Part shown: positions 11,961 through 24,956 of the stretch, piece by piece
Position numbering within the stretch: the first letter of the stretch is position 1
Layout: each line of letters opens with the position of its first letter
Origin: Salminus brasiliensis
Lineage: Eukaryota; Chordata; Actinopteri; Characiformes; Bryconidae
DNA: 64,000 bases
Assembly: GCF_030463535.1 (NCBI RefSeq)
Contig: NC_132878.1
Location: 98,655,266-98,719,265, forward strand
Direction: 5' to 3'
Position numbers and translations under genes: made by a program
The notes under the pieces: model-generated
Databases searched by the model: none
What the model was told of the DNA's origin: nothing
The model's input: only the letters and a program-made list of their open reading frames with translations

Positions 11961-12093
11961 TCAGAGCAGCTTCACTCCTGACTCTCCTGGGTGGTTGTAG
12001 GTCAGATCCAGTTCTTTCAGGTGGGAGGGGTTTGAACTCAGAGCTGTAGCCAGAGAAGAACAGCCTTTCTCTGTGACCATACAACCAGACACT
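11961..12093 (-). pseudogene. Orphan LRR exon of a fish NLR (NLRC3-like) gene
   Basis: On minus, a (CT)n tract and CTGCAG acceptor lead into a frame reading [20 protein letters not shown] then HLKELDLTYN and GVKLL, followed at once by TGA. This is the pattern of the repeated leucine-rich-repeat exons of fish NACHT/NLR immune receptors. The usual exon runs on after GVKLL, so this copy is truncated. No partner NACHT or LRR exon lies nearby, so it is a lone fragment. Confidence 0.7.
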
Positions 12094-12099
12094 CTGCAG

Positions 12100-12102
12100 A
12101 GA

Positions 12103-12200
<98 letters not shown>

Positions 12201-12226
12201 GAGGGAGAGAGTGAGAGAGAGAGAGT
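12100..12226. repeat. (GA)n microsatellite
   Basis: Long GA/CT run with occasional C, G and T interruptions. On the minus strand it forms the polypyrimidine tract just before the LRR exon acceptor. Confidence 0.95.
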
Positions 12227-12228
12227 TT

Positions 12229-12365
12229 GAAAAAACAGCGAGAACCATTATCCACAAAAGTAATAAGGTTTCACTCCTGTGTGAATAAGCCAGATTGAAG
12301 GTGATTACTCTGATGATTAAAACTTTTTCCACAGTCTGAGCAGTGATAATGCTTCTTAAATTGAA
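12229..12365 (-). pseudogene. Zinc-finger fragment fused to a Tc1 remnant
   Basis: 12229-12260 matches the Tc1-like sequence at about 12946-12976 (aacag[t/c]gagaaccattatcc). It is directly followed by about 100 bp of C2H2 linker and finger sequence on minus (CSDCGK..., HQ..., HTGVK). About one finger is left. Confidence 0.6.
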
Positions 12366-12559
12366 CCTGCCTGATAAAGTGAAGTAGACCAAAAGTTCCT
12401 TAAAAGATAGACATCATCCAAAGAAATTCAGGAACAAATGAGACACAATATAAATCCAAGCTTTGGGATGTGGTATATTCATTAGCTCTGCAGATGTTCA
12501 TAGACCTGAAGGGATGGTATGGGGTTGAGGAATATTATAGTGAGGCCCATGGGGTAGAC

Positions 12560-12910
12560 TTGGAAAAGGAGAGCGGGACATAAGATGTTGTTTAGATTGG
12601 ACATACTTTCTGGTGCACGTGACAGGAATGTTAAGGGGATCCAGATGTGTCTGCAGCACGTAGACCACGTAACCAATGGTGGGGGCTGATGAATATTCCT
12701 TATGGATGAAATGCAGACATCCTGCATATGGGAACAGTCCAACCACATATGGAGTGTAGTCGAGTATAAAACGTGAGGTGTTCCTCTGTCTAGGGAGAGA
12801 GAGCAGAGGGGTACAGAGAATTGGCGGACTCTCTCTTTCCACACTGTACTTTTGATTGGAATAAAATGTTTTATTGTTGCAACTGAAATATGGTGGTCAC
12901 GAGTCTCCTT
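12560..12910 (+). mobile_element. Solo-LTR-like element (type B)
   Basis: Homologous to the minus-strand segment at about 15900-16262. It has a purine-rich stretch before it (ggaaaaggagagcggg, about 12560), a TATA-like 'gagtataaaacg' near 12760, and 'ggaataaaatg' near 12860 as a poly(A) signal. This U3-R-U5-like order with no internal region suggests a solo LTR. Exact ends are not fixed. Confidence 0.5.
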
Positions 12911-12924
12911 TCCAAAAGAAGTCC

Positions 12925-13190
12925 TTCAAAGAACACCACAAGAAAAACAGTGAGAACCATTATCCACAAAAGGCGAAAACATGGCACAGTGGTGAGCCTT
13001 CCCAGGAGTGGCCAGCTGACCAAAATTACCCCAAGAGTGCAGCGATGACCCGAAAAGACCCCATAACAACATCCAAAGAACTGCAGGCCTCACTTGCCTC
13101 AGTAAGGGTCAGTATTCATGCCTCTACCATAAGAAAGAGACTGGGCAAAAATGGCCTGCATGGCAGAGCTCTAAGAAACCACTGCTAAGC
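12925..13190 (+). pseudogene. Tc1-like transposase N-terminal fragment
   Basis: Encodes, with frame shifts, recognisable pieces of the Tc1 bipartite DNA-binding domain, including TTSKELQASLAS and STIRKRLGKNGLHGR. The catalytic DDE region and terminal inverted repeats are absent. The fragment ends where a LINE 3' tail begins at 13194. Confidence 0.85.
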
Positions 13191-13193
13191 GAC

Positions 13194-13535
13194 AAGTCAA
13201 GTCAAGTCAGATTTATTTGTGTAGCTTTTTACAACTGTTGTCGTCACAAAGCAGCTTTACATAATTAGTACTTAATAAAGGACAAAGACAGAGAAGAAAT
13301 AACATGAAGGATCAAAGACCCCCGTGAGCAAGCCAACGGCGACAGTGGCAAGGAAAAACTCCCTCAGAGCTGGAGGAAGAAACCTTGGGAGGAACCAAGA
13401 CTCACAAGGGGGACCCATCCTCCTCTGGTCAGAACTACTTAAACATTAATGATAAAAATGACCAAACCAGGTACAACAGAAAGTTGATAGTGGTGATATT
13501 AATAGTGTCAGACAGGCACGAGTCCATCTAGGTTT
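13194..13535 (-). mobile_element. LINE 3'-tail fragment
   Basis: Second copy of the sequence at 990-1372, beginning with tandem AGTCA and ending near 'cacgagtccatctagg'. No coding part is present. It abuts the Tc1 fragment. Confidence 0.65.
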
Positions 13536-13689
13536 CAGCACGGCCACCAAACAGGCAGCAGCGGCAGGCGGGAGAGCCATTATATATAAGAAAGGTAAAT
13601 GAATTTGGCTTGAGCGCCATTAAAGAGCCCATGACCATTAAAAAATTAGTGTGGACAAGATTTCCCAGTCAGATGGACAAGATCCCTAT

Positions 13690-14085
<396 letters not shown>

Positions 14086-14117
14086 ACCTCAAAACCTGAC
14101 AGTTGCCATTTCTTTAG

Positions 14118-15535
14118 TAATCTGTGTCTGATGAGGACAGTTTAAGTATCAGAATCACTTTATTTACCAAGTGTGTTACATATACAAGGAGTTTAGTCTT
14201 GGTGCACACAGACTAGACTGTAAATATGTGAATATGTGCATATACAAATATCAGAAAATAAAGTATATTATTAACAATATATTTCAGGGTGTATTTTGGT
14301 ACAGAATAAGGTTTGGGGCACACACCAGGGGTGTTTGTAAAGTTCTGTTTCTGAACTCAGTCACGGGTCGTTGGTCAGCTGGCAGCTGTTCAGAAGAAGG
14401 GGAGGTTTCTCACCGTGTGATTGGTGATCTCCTGAAGTTCTTTCCAAACTGAACCTGGATTATTAGCAGCAATGTGGCCTTTCAGCCTGTCTGAGTGTTT
14501 TCTATTTTCTGCTTTAATCCCTTTCTCCAGTCTGTACCTGGCCTTTTTGTAAGACTGGTCTGTCTCCTCTCCTAAATGTTGCTTTATTAATACATACAAA
14601 GCCGATAATTGGTATTAATGCTGTGCTGGATTTTCTTAATTTTGTGTTCATCACATTAGTTGTTTTCAGATCCTCATTTGAGTAAGATAGCAGCAGAACC
14701 AGCAGAATCACAGAACAGGGTAAAACATATTTAACACCCTTACACCAGTGAAAAAATATCTACCTATTGTGGTATCTAGTGTCTGACATTTGCCTGCATG
14801 TCCGGAATGTGCACTTATCCGGGAGTCTGTTTTTCATGGTATGGACATAAAATTAAAATAGGAACTTGAGGTTGAAGGTCAGGAGTTTCTTCTCCTTTTA
14901 TCTTGTCTTACGAGACCAGACTGATGAGAAACACAAGTGTGATCTACAGTATATGTTGCGTCTCACAAGCAGCTGTCTTGTTTAAACAGTGAAACTAGAG
15001 AAGTCACCAGTTGTGTAAAAAACAGCAAAGCGGTGTTTTTGTTGCACACTGAAGAAGTTTGAGAGTAAAGTATGGGGAGACATATTTGCTGATATTCTAT
15101 TCTATATCTACATGTGTTCAATGATTTGGAATTTAACCCACTGTTGTTGTTTTTAATGTGAGCAGAAATATTGGAATATTATATGTCACAGGTGTTTCCT
15201 GTTGCCCTGTTGGAGTGTGTAGTAATTAATAGCTTTGGACTTTGAAGATAAACAAGTGCACTAAGATCAGTGAGGGGAATGGTCTGTTAAACACCACAAC
15301 ACCTTTCCAGGGGTAAGACATGTTCCCGCTTGTTTATATGAATATATATTGAATAATGTTTGTGTGTGCATCAAGCCAAATTCACTTTCCTCAGTGCAGT
15401 ATATTCTGCACCGGTCTGTCATTTAGAGTTTCCTTCACAAGATGCAATCTTGAAAGTCCTCAGTCAGGAATAAGTGGTGGCACCATTGTTCTATCTAGTG
15501 TAGTCAAAATAATTAATATTGTCCAATGATTCTGG
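14118..15535 (+). pseudogene. Zinc-finger gene copy with its coding exon deleted
   Basis: 14118-14790 and 15040-15230 match the 5' leader intron of the three intact zinc-finger genes in plus orientation (compare 39400-39960 and 40220-40430). At about 15232 the intron joins the last ~50 bp of the coding exon plus 3' flank (compare 42700-43010). About 2.3 kb holding the splice acceptor and all fingers is missing. A LINE-like fragment (14440-14600, minus) lies in the intron part and also in the second gene's intron. Confidence 0.7.
14440..14600 (-). mobile_element. Short LINE ORF fragment inside the zinc-finger intron copy
   Basis: Minus-strand frame with RYRLEKGIKAENRKHSDRLK and SVWKELQEITNHT, typical of the linker between endonuclease and reverse transcriptase in Rex1-like LINEs. 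A homologous piece is at about 34730-34880 in the second gene's intron, so it predates that duplication. Confidence 0.6.
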
Positions 15536-15860
15536 TCATGTAAATTTCGTAAGACGGTCAGGATATTTGAAATGTCTTCCCTAGGATTCATAACATCCGT
15601 GCAGCATTCAGGACCTACTACTGAGCAAGTTCCACCTTGGCTGGATAGTAGATAGTCCAGAGCAATGCGGTTCTGCAGAATCATCATTCTGTGGGAGGCT
15701 AAAGCTAAGCTGATGTTGTTCAAGGCAAAAACAGTGTCATTTATCAGCTTTCCAGGGATTGCATGATACCATATGATGGAATTAGAGCGCCTAGAGTGCT
15801 AGACCACAGAGTCTGTTGACAGGTTAAACCAGCAATGCAGGAGCCACTCTGGTCAGTGCT
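15460..15860 (-). pseudogene. ERV env transmembrane-subunit fragment
   Basis: Minus-strand frame shows a heptad-rich stretch, an LQNRIALDYLL segment in the position of the retroviral immunosuppressive region, and a CX6CC motif. Together these mark a retroviral Env TM ectodomain. The ERV-like part ends near 15535, where it meets 3' flank of the zinc-finger copy. The membrane anchor is missing and in-frame stops occur upstream. It is a relic. Confidence 0.75.
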
Positions 15861-15899
15861 GCCAGCTGTGAGTCTTAGCTTTTCTTGATTATGTCGTCT

Positions 15900-16262
15900 C
15901 GGTTCGTCTTCCTCTGGAGATGGACTTGTTATTCAAAAAGGAGAGTCTGTAACCACCGTCTTTAGTTGTAACAATAATATATTTTATTTCAATCGAAAGA
16001 ACAGTGTGGAGAGAGTCTGCCAATTCCGGGTGCCCCTCGGTCTCTCTCTCCGACTTAGGAATACCTTGAGTTTTTATACCTTATTTCACGCCACATTCTG
16101 TTGGAATGTTGCCATATATGGAATGTTTACATTTCATCCATAGGGAACAGCCATTAGCTCCCCCATTACCTAAGTGGTCCATGGCCACATCTGGACAGCG
16201 TTTAAATCACTGACACGTCTGCCCAAAGGGATGTCCAAATCTAAACAGCATCTTATGTCTGT
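15900..16262 (-). mobile_element. LTR-like element (type B) between Env pieces
   Basis: Minus-strand homologue of 12560-12910, with 'ggtataaaaactc' as TATA and 'gaaataaaat' as poly(A) signal. It lies between the Env surface-unit-like and TM-like fragments and differs from the LTR at 19149. The simplest reading is a later solo LTR inserted into env. Confidence 0.5.
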
Positions 16263-16281
16263 TCAATTTGTGTATATTTGG

Positions 16282-16712
16282 TCAAGAAACGGGGCCCCCT
16301 TTCTTTTCTACATCTGCAAAGCCAATGAATATACTACAATTACTCCTCATGGATGGATTCAGATATGCAAGGGTGCATCTACCATTAAATCTGGAGGGAA
16401 GTTCAGACCATGCAGTGGTTCCACAGAGCCAGTATGTTCCTACTGGTGCAGGTAGACGGCATAACTGGGTCAAACCCCAAGGTTGACTGGCTTGCTAGTG
16501 CGAACTTGTAAGATAGAGCATGTGTCACAATTGGAGATCGGATGTGCAGTCCCTGAGATTCCTCCAGTTACGCTGACAGGTTGCGGGACACATACAGACT
16601 GATCTCCAAAGAGGTGAGTTCTAGTCAGTGAAAAGAGATGTGAAAAAACATTTTCTTTTGGGGTTTTCAAGGAAATGCTTGGAATAGGATTTCCCCCTTG
16701 GTTTATATTCAC
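16282..16712 (-). pseudogene. ERV env surface-region fragment
   Basis: Two minus-strand frames (16470-16712 and 16282-16473) carry WLCGTTAW and FNGRCTLAYLNP motifs, which resemble the C-terminal part of gammaretrovirus-like Env surface units. The frames are offset and broken. Position between the integrase tail and TM fragment fits pol-env order. Confidence 0.6.
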
Positions 16713-17439
16713 AGCAGTATTTACATAAAGCTGGTGATACTGAACATGATCATCACATTTACATCTATACAGGCCTTCGTTGAAATGGGTTGTTTGTTTG
16801 TTGTGTTATCATTACAAAGTCTGCTTTTATTCTGAAACTCACTATTAGTGAACTGAGTCCTACTGTTCCAGAATCTTTGTTACTGCAGAAGTTCCAGAAA
16901 CATAGGATGTTTTCGGGTAATGATTGTCCATGATGGGTGCAGGTCAGGGAGCTTCTGCATGCTGTAATGTCATATCTTCAGTGGGCATACGTGTGCAATC
17001 CCATGCATTTACACCATAGATCACTATCATGATCATGTACAGTGTTTGGGTTTGTGATGTATTCATGTTGTCCTTGTGAACTTCGCAGCATGTTCTCCAA
17101 TTAGCTGTGCAGATTTTCTTGAAGATGTCCTTTTTCTTGGAAAATCTTGGAAATCATCCAGAAGTCGGTGTAATGTTCTGAGTGGATGGGGACTCCGCCT
17201 CTGCTGTGTGGTTCTGTGGAATACATAAAAAAAGCATACGCAGTGATCTTGTTCATAATCAGAAGTTGAAGGATATCTTTCTACATTTAGGTCATGCTAC
17301 TCCTCACTGTCTGTCCCTTAAAAGAGGCTGTTATGGTAATGCACAGTGTTGTGTTGTCTTCACCTCAAGGGTGGCCCCTATGATAATAGAAATCATAGTT
17401 CTTCCTTGAGGCTCTGTACATTACCCACCTCCTCTTCTA
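16713..17439 (-). other. Probable decayed ERV env region, no readable frame
   Basis: Lies between integrase-like and Env-like fragments on minus. Short frames only; no motif I can name. Env origin is inferred from position. Confidence 0.35.
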
Positions 17440-17640
17440 CTGACCCTCAAACTTATATTTGAGGACCAGGCACAACCTTACAATTAGAAACATGAATCCA
17501 TGTTTTCCTTCCCTCACATTTCACTGCTGAGTCGGTAATTAAAAGAACCTCGTATGGACCTTCCCATCTGGGTTCTAAAGATTGTTTGTCATGTTTCCTC
17601 ACCAAGATCCATTGACCTTTCAGCAAGTAGCACAGTTTTG
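17440..17640 (-). pseudogene. ERV integrase C-terminal fragment
   Basis: Minus-strand translation shows KGQWILVRKH, EPRWEGPYEVLL, TDSAVK and TWIH in order, the signature of the SH3-like C-terminal domain of retroviral integrase. Upstream pol (protease, RT, RNase H, integrase core) is absent or unrecognisable in the ~500 bp before gag. Confidence 0.7.
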
Positions 17641-18179
17641 GCCAGCTAATTATGTTAGTTCTATGAACTTAGCATTCCTCAAAAATGTGAAGACATTTCT
17701 GCTACACTGTGATCAAGTAGTGTGATGCTAGTGTCACATCATCTAGAGAACTTTTCACACCATAATTTAGCCATATCTATTATTCCACAGTGATTCACTT
17801 TAGTGTTCACTCTAAATGTACAACAGGGCCATGTTGCCCAGGGTTATCTTTAGGCAGATCGTATAGTGGTTTTAAAAATTTAGCAAAACTTACAAGGCCT
17901 AAGAAAGCTTGGCAATTAGTGCACATAGTGACATTGCGATAACTGCTGCTTCTCTATAAGGCACAATTCCTCTAGAACCCTGGATAACAAACTGTCCTGA
18001 ATATGTACACCAGCACAACACAACTGAACTGCATCAGGACTGAACTTATGTCCCTTGCTTACATAAAAAAACATAAAAAAGAATAAGTGCATTTATGCAT
18101 GCGACATGCATTTTCTCATTCGCACTACTTGGGTGTCATTAACATGCTACAGTAAGTATGGTGAGTTCAATTCTGTGGA
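17641..18179 (-). other. ERV internal region with pol deleted
   Basis: Only about 540 bp separate the Gag zinc knuckle region from the integrase tail, far less than a retroviral pol. No RT motif was found, so most of pol is deleted. Confidence 0.45.
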
Positions 18180-18660
18180 CTGTTTAGTTTAAACCACAGC
18201 AGGTGGAACTGTTGATGTCCCTATGACTCCCTGTATTGCATTGAATATCAGAAACAACTGCTCTGTGACTCCCTGCAAGGTCCTTAATGTCAAAGACAAT
18301 TGCTCTTGTGAAATCCCTGCTGGGCTTCCCTGTGAAAAACCTCCAGAAGAATTTCCCACTAGGTTGTCTCTCAACCTTGCACCCATATTGTGGCTATCTG
18401 CCTGCTTTTTACGACATACTCTAGAAAAGTGACCAATTTGATGACAGTAATGACACTGTTTCCTCTGATTAGAGAACCTCTTGCTTGCGTCTGAGTTAGA
18501 GCTGGTCTCTGTTAGGACATGGATTGATGCTGGAACATGGCATGGTTATAGATAATTAGATTCACTAATTAGTTCTAAGATCTTTCCCTGAGCTTCCTTT
18601 AACTCATCTTCCATAGACTCTAACTTGCATTCCCAATATTGCTTAATTACAAAAAGACAC
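18180..18660 (-). pseudogene. ERV gag fragment with CCHC zinc knuckle
   Basis: Minus strand at about 18420-18465 reads CHYCHQIGHFSRVC, a CX2CX4HX4C nucleocapsid knuckle. Upstream (18540-18660) is a capsid-like acidic stretch (ESMEDELKEAQGK), and downstream an SGGFSQGSPAG linker. Frame is interrupted. Confidence 0.7.
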
Positions 18661-19127
18661 TTCTTCACTGAGTCATGCTTGAGGCCATAACCTAACCTAA
18701 AGCTGCCTTACACTCAACAAAAGTCCATCCTGCAGAGAAAAGTACTGAGTTATCTTTTGCTCATTAACATGTTTCTTCACTATGCCATTGATTACCTCTT
18801 GCTGCTTTTATAGTTAAGAGGCTTCCATGAGTCTTTACCAAGATTTTGGCCTTTTCTGGACATGGTGAGGAAACAGGAGAACAAAACCAAGTTTTCTCTT
18901 ATTAACTACACTACAGAAGAACAAAGACACAACTCATCAGTAACAAAACAAACTTCTCTCCTTTAGAGAGGATAACAGCCACAAAACACTAGGTTTTATC
19001 AGTGACAAACAGATAACTTCTCTTCTTTCAGAGAGGCTAACAATTACTGACTCCTCTGTATTAGGAAACCAGAATTTCTCTCAGATTCGAAATGGCGTTT
19101 ACTCACCAAGAAGGTTTCAGTAGGCCA

Positions 19128-19145
19128 TCCCGGGTTTCGGCACCA
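19128..19145 (-). promoter_or_regulatory. ERV primer-binding site, tRNA-Phe type
   Basis: Plus strand TCCCGGGTTTCGGCACCA equals the expected 3' end of tRNA-Phe, so the minus strand carries its complement. It lies 3 bp inside the LTR end (TG...CA boundary at 19149), the normal PBS position. Confidence 0.8.
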
Positions 19146-19148
19146 AAT

Positions 19149-19560
19149 TGTTAGAAATCCGGCATACAGGAGACAGATTCAGGAGTCAGGAGACTGGATC
19201 TTTAGCGTTGGAGTTTATTCACATGCAGACAGAAAATCATACACGGGCACAGCTTAGTTGATCACGGTCAGTCTAGTCTAGTCCGACCATGTCTAGTCTA
19301 AACCAATCCAGTCTGAACTAATCCAGTCTTAAACAAATCCAGTCTGGTTAGGGATATTTTAAGAGAAACGTATATACTTTGGGAACTGTGGGAGGGGAAA
19401 GGATCATGAAGAGGAGTTTAAGGAGGGGTAGGAGGGGGATGAATGTGAGGGCACTTGGAGTATCAACAGTAATGGGGGGTGATAGTTATCATTTTAAAGA
19501 GGGGTAGGAGGTGGGTGAAGTTGAGGGGGGTTGATGGTCATCACACATCAAAGGTCATCG
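19149..19560 (-). mobile_element. ERV 5' LTR (type A)
   Basis: On minus the LTR ends ...ATTTCTAACA next to the PBS. It has a poly(A) signal (plus tttatt at 19214-19219) and tandem 'agtctagt/ccagtct' motifs in U3/R. The left end is cut near the L2-like LINE at about 19565. No matching 3' LTR was found in the window. Confidence 0.6.
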
Positions 19561-19569
19561 GTATGACCA

Positions 19570-19947
19570 CTTAATTATTGCAGTTACAGAGAAGATCCAT
19601 GCATCCTCCTCGACCTCTCTGCAGCTTTCGACACAGTAAACCACAAGATCCTCCTGTCTATCCTTGCAGGCCTTGGAATTACCGGCTCTGCATGGAGATG
19701 GTTTGCATCGTACCTGCAGGGACGCTCATACCAGGTAACATGGCAGGTGGACACGTCCGCTCCTTGTAGTCTCTCCACTGGCGTTCCACAAGGCTCGGTT
19801 CTTGGTCCTCTTCTTTTCTCACTCTACACTCGCTCTCTTGGTAAAGTGATCTCCTCTCATGGATTCTCTTACCACTGTTACGCCGATGACACTCAGCTCA
19901 TGCTTCCTTTCCCACCGTCTGACACACAGGTTTCTGGCCGCATCTCA
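19570..19947 (+). mobile_element. L2-like LINE, 5' part of a split copy
   Basis: Encodes RT core pieces (LDLSAAFDTVNH, STGVPQGSVLGPLLFSLYT, CYADDTQLM). The copy continues at 21309 after a nested insertion; the homologous uninterrupted sequence is at 35360-35450. Frameshifted and non-functional. Confidence 0.85.
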
Positions 19948-20990
19948 CAAACAGACCACAAGCTCCTCACAAACAGACCACAAGCTGTTCGGGTAGGCAA
20001 GCATGTCTCACCCACCCTCACCCTCAGTACCGGAGCCCCTCAGGGCTGTGTCCTTAGCCCTCTGCTGTACTCGCTGTATACCTCAGACTGCAAAGCCACT
20101 TCCAGCTCCACCAACATCATTAAGTTTGCTGACGACACAGTTGTGGTGGGCCTGATCTCAGGAAATAACGAGAAGGCCTACCTGGAAGAGATTAGAACCC
20201 TGGAGAACTGGTGCCAGGATAATAATCTCCAGCTAAATGCCAGCAAAACGAAGGAGCTGATTGTGGACTTTAGCAGGAAACAGCAGAGGAGCTACCAACC
20301 TGTCCACATCAGTGGAACGGCGGTGGATAGGGTAGGAAGCTTCAAATTTTTTTTTTTTTTTTTTCACCTTTTAAATACCTTGGAGTGACCATCTCTCAGG
20401 ACCTGTCATGGAGTTGCCACATCAACACCATAACGAAGAAGGCTCGTCAGCGCCTATACCACCTGAGACGACTGAGGGACTTCAGACTGCCCTCCAAGGT
20501 ACTACGATCCTTCTACTCCTGCACCATCGAAAGCATCCTCACGGGGAACATCACAGTCTGGTTTGGGAACAGCACCAAGCAGGACAGGCAAGCGCTACGA
20601 CGAGTGAGACGTTCAGCATAGCGAATCACTAGGATGGAGTTTCCTGACCTGCAGTCCATCTACAAGAAGCGGTGTTGGACCAAGGCCAAGAAGATTGTGA
20701 AGGACCCCAGTCATCCCAACAATGGACTGTTTTCTCTGTTGCCCTCGGGGAAACGCTTAAGAACCCTGAAGGCTAACACAGAGAGAATGAGGAGGAGCTT
20801 CTTTCCACAAGCCATCCGTGCCTTGAATGGGGACAGGGACTAGGACACTAAATTAAAGTATCTACATACACAAACTGGACCCTCACTCACTACAATACAC
20901 AACCATGGCTCGCGGAAAACACACTACGGACAATAACGAAAATATTTCTTTTTAACTCACACATACACTCACATACAGATAAATATGTAC

Positions 20991-21049
<59 letters not shown>

Positions 21050-21308
21050 GACACGCACTATTTCATCTGTGTATATATATTTGTATTTTTATTTTTTTGC
21101 TTATATTTCTATATTTCTATATTTTCATATTTTTATATTTTATTTTTCTTTTGCACTTTACTTCATTAAGTTAAGGTTTAGTTAAGTTTAAATGTAGATT
21201 TTTATTGTATAGATTGATGTGGGCAGACTGTCATAAAAGCATTTCACTGCAAGTTATACTGTGTATGACTATGTATGTGACAAATAAAATTTGATTTGAT
21301 TTTGATTT
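19948..21308 (+). mobile_element. Rex1-like LINE, 5'-truncated, nested in the L2 copy
   Basis: The 3' part of the element that is longer at 51074-54059. It has RT (STGAPQGCVLSPLLYSLYT, KFADDTVVVG), thumb/C-terminal region and a 3' UTR with (TA)n and a 'tttgattttgatttg' tail. An 8-bp target-site duplication GCATCTCA lies at 19940-19947 and 21309-21316. A poly-T run at about 20346-20364 and a frameshift inactivate it. The 5' junction contains a ~22-bp tandem duplicate (acaaacagaccacaagct). Clade assignment is by eye. Confidence 0.85.
20996..21050. repeat. (TA)n/(CA)n microsatellite in LINE 3' UTR
   Basis: TA dinucleotides followed by a short CA run. The same position in the 51-54 kb LINE has a longer TA run. 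Confidence 0.9.
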
Positions 21309-22062
21309 GCATCTCAGCATGCCTCGCTGATGTCTCTTCTTGGATGGCGGCTCACCACCTCAAACTTAACCCCAGCAAGATGGAGCTGCTGTACATCCCG
21401 GGAACTGCTAGGCCTAAAAACGATCTTGCCATCACCTTTGAGAACTCACTGGTCACTCCATCTACAGAAGCTGGAAGACTTGGTGTAGTCATGGATGATC
21501 TGGAGTTATCATTCTCAGATCATGTTGCAAACGTAACTCGATCCTGCAGGTTTCTCCTGTACAACATCCGGAGAATTCCACCCTTCATCTCTAGAGAGTC
21601 CAGTGCTCGTTCAATCTCTCGTCATTTCACGACTTGACCACTGCAGCTCTCTTGTGGCTGGTCTCCCTTTATGCACCATCAGACCCCTGCTGCTTATCCA
21701 GAACACAGCGGCACAGGTCGTCTTCAACGTTCCTAAATTCAGCCATGTTCAGCTCCTCTTCTGCTGCGTTCTCTTTTCACTGGCTTCCTGTAGCTGCTGC
21801 CCTCATCAGATTCAGAACCCTGACTCTGGCCTAAAAAGCCAAGACTGGACCAGCCCGACCTGCACTCAGAGCCCTTCGAGCTTCAAGTACACCTCGACCC
21901 GCCATCCCTTGGGTGAAGAGTAGAGTATTTTGGTCTTCGTATTGACTTGTGTTTAGTAGGTATATAATAGGTATCTTTTAATTTTTAGTCTATTCAAAGT
22001 AGCCGAGGTTATAATTGAGTAAATACCAAAGCACTTTGTAAGTTGCTCTGGATAATAGCATC
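21309..22062 (+). mobile_element. L2-like LINE, 3' part of the split copy
   Basis: Resumes exactly after the target-site duplication with CLADVSSWMAAHHLKLNPSK and continues through the C-terminal region, degraded by frameshifts. It ends at 'gttgctctggataatagcatc', a decayed form of the tail seen at about 36345-36385. Confidence 0.8.
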
Positions 22063-22882
22063 ACCAGCTACCTTTGCTGAAATTTTAACAAGATACTAGA
22101 ATCATGGTGCCACCACTTATTCCTGACTGAGGACTTTTCTGATTGCATCTTATGAAGGGAACTCTAAATGACAGACCGTTCCAGATTATACCGCACTGAA
22201 GAAAGTGTATTTGGCTTTATGCACACACTTCAGAAACATTACTAGGTTTTCTACTCCAAAACTAATTATCTAAAGTGGAAACATGTTTTAAGATTGTGAA
22301 AAATGAAAAATGTTTGTCATGGTGTGGAAACAACCAGGCTGAGCCCAAAAGTATTTTGGCTAGTTTACTAGATAATACCACTGGACAAAACAGCTTTATG
22401 ATAATGAACAAAAATATAAATCAAGACAAAAATAATGCAGAATATAAGAAAGTTCAAAAAACTAAAAGAGAATAACTGAGTGTGGACCCAGCTTGGCCCT
22501 TTCTCCCATCAAGGCCAAGACAATGAAAAAAACATCCTCCAGCCCCATCTCAGTTTTCCAACATAAGAATTTATTACACCCTGGCGCATCTGAAGTGGCC
22601 CCCTGGTCCAATCAGTATTCGCCACCTACCTACCATACTACCTGAGGCTAAACATGGAAAGTGGCACATGTAAGAATGTGTGCTGTGACGTGGATATGTG
22701 TGTATAATGTGCAGACACCTTGGAGTCTAACTGTGGGCAACATGCTTCCGTTCCCTCGGAGGAGCAGCCATGGTCATTTGAATTAGATTATGCTGGCAAG
22801 AGACACTGTAAATATAATTCCAAGGCAAATGAAACATCTAATATATGAAGTTATACTAACTGGTACATTGTGTTCCAAGCGT

Positions 22883-22961
<79 letters not shown>

Positions 22962-23154
22962 AAGCTATAATAACACACTTTTTAATGATTATATTTCTGA
23001 TTTTGTAATACCATTGAACAACAAAAAAGTTGGATGGGCAAGATCCCCAGACTCTTGCAATGTCTTACTCCTGGAAAAGTGTTGTGGTGTTACACAGACT
23101 GGTCCCACCTCTGATCTTGGTGAAGATCTTTGCAGACTCTGAGCAATAGTACAG
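22063..23154 (-). other. 3' flank of zinc-finger gene 1
   Basis: 22085-22260 and 23040-23150 match the 3' flanks of the other zinc-finger genes (ggtgccaccacttattcctg, tcttactcctggaaaagtg). 22260-22880 is unmatched sequence in which I recognise nothing. Confidence 0.5.
22886..22962. repeat. (TA)n microsatellite
   Basis: Nearly pure TA run with two CA interruptions. Confidence 0.95.
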
Positions 23155-24956
<1,802 letters not shown>

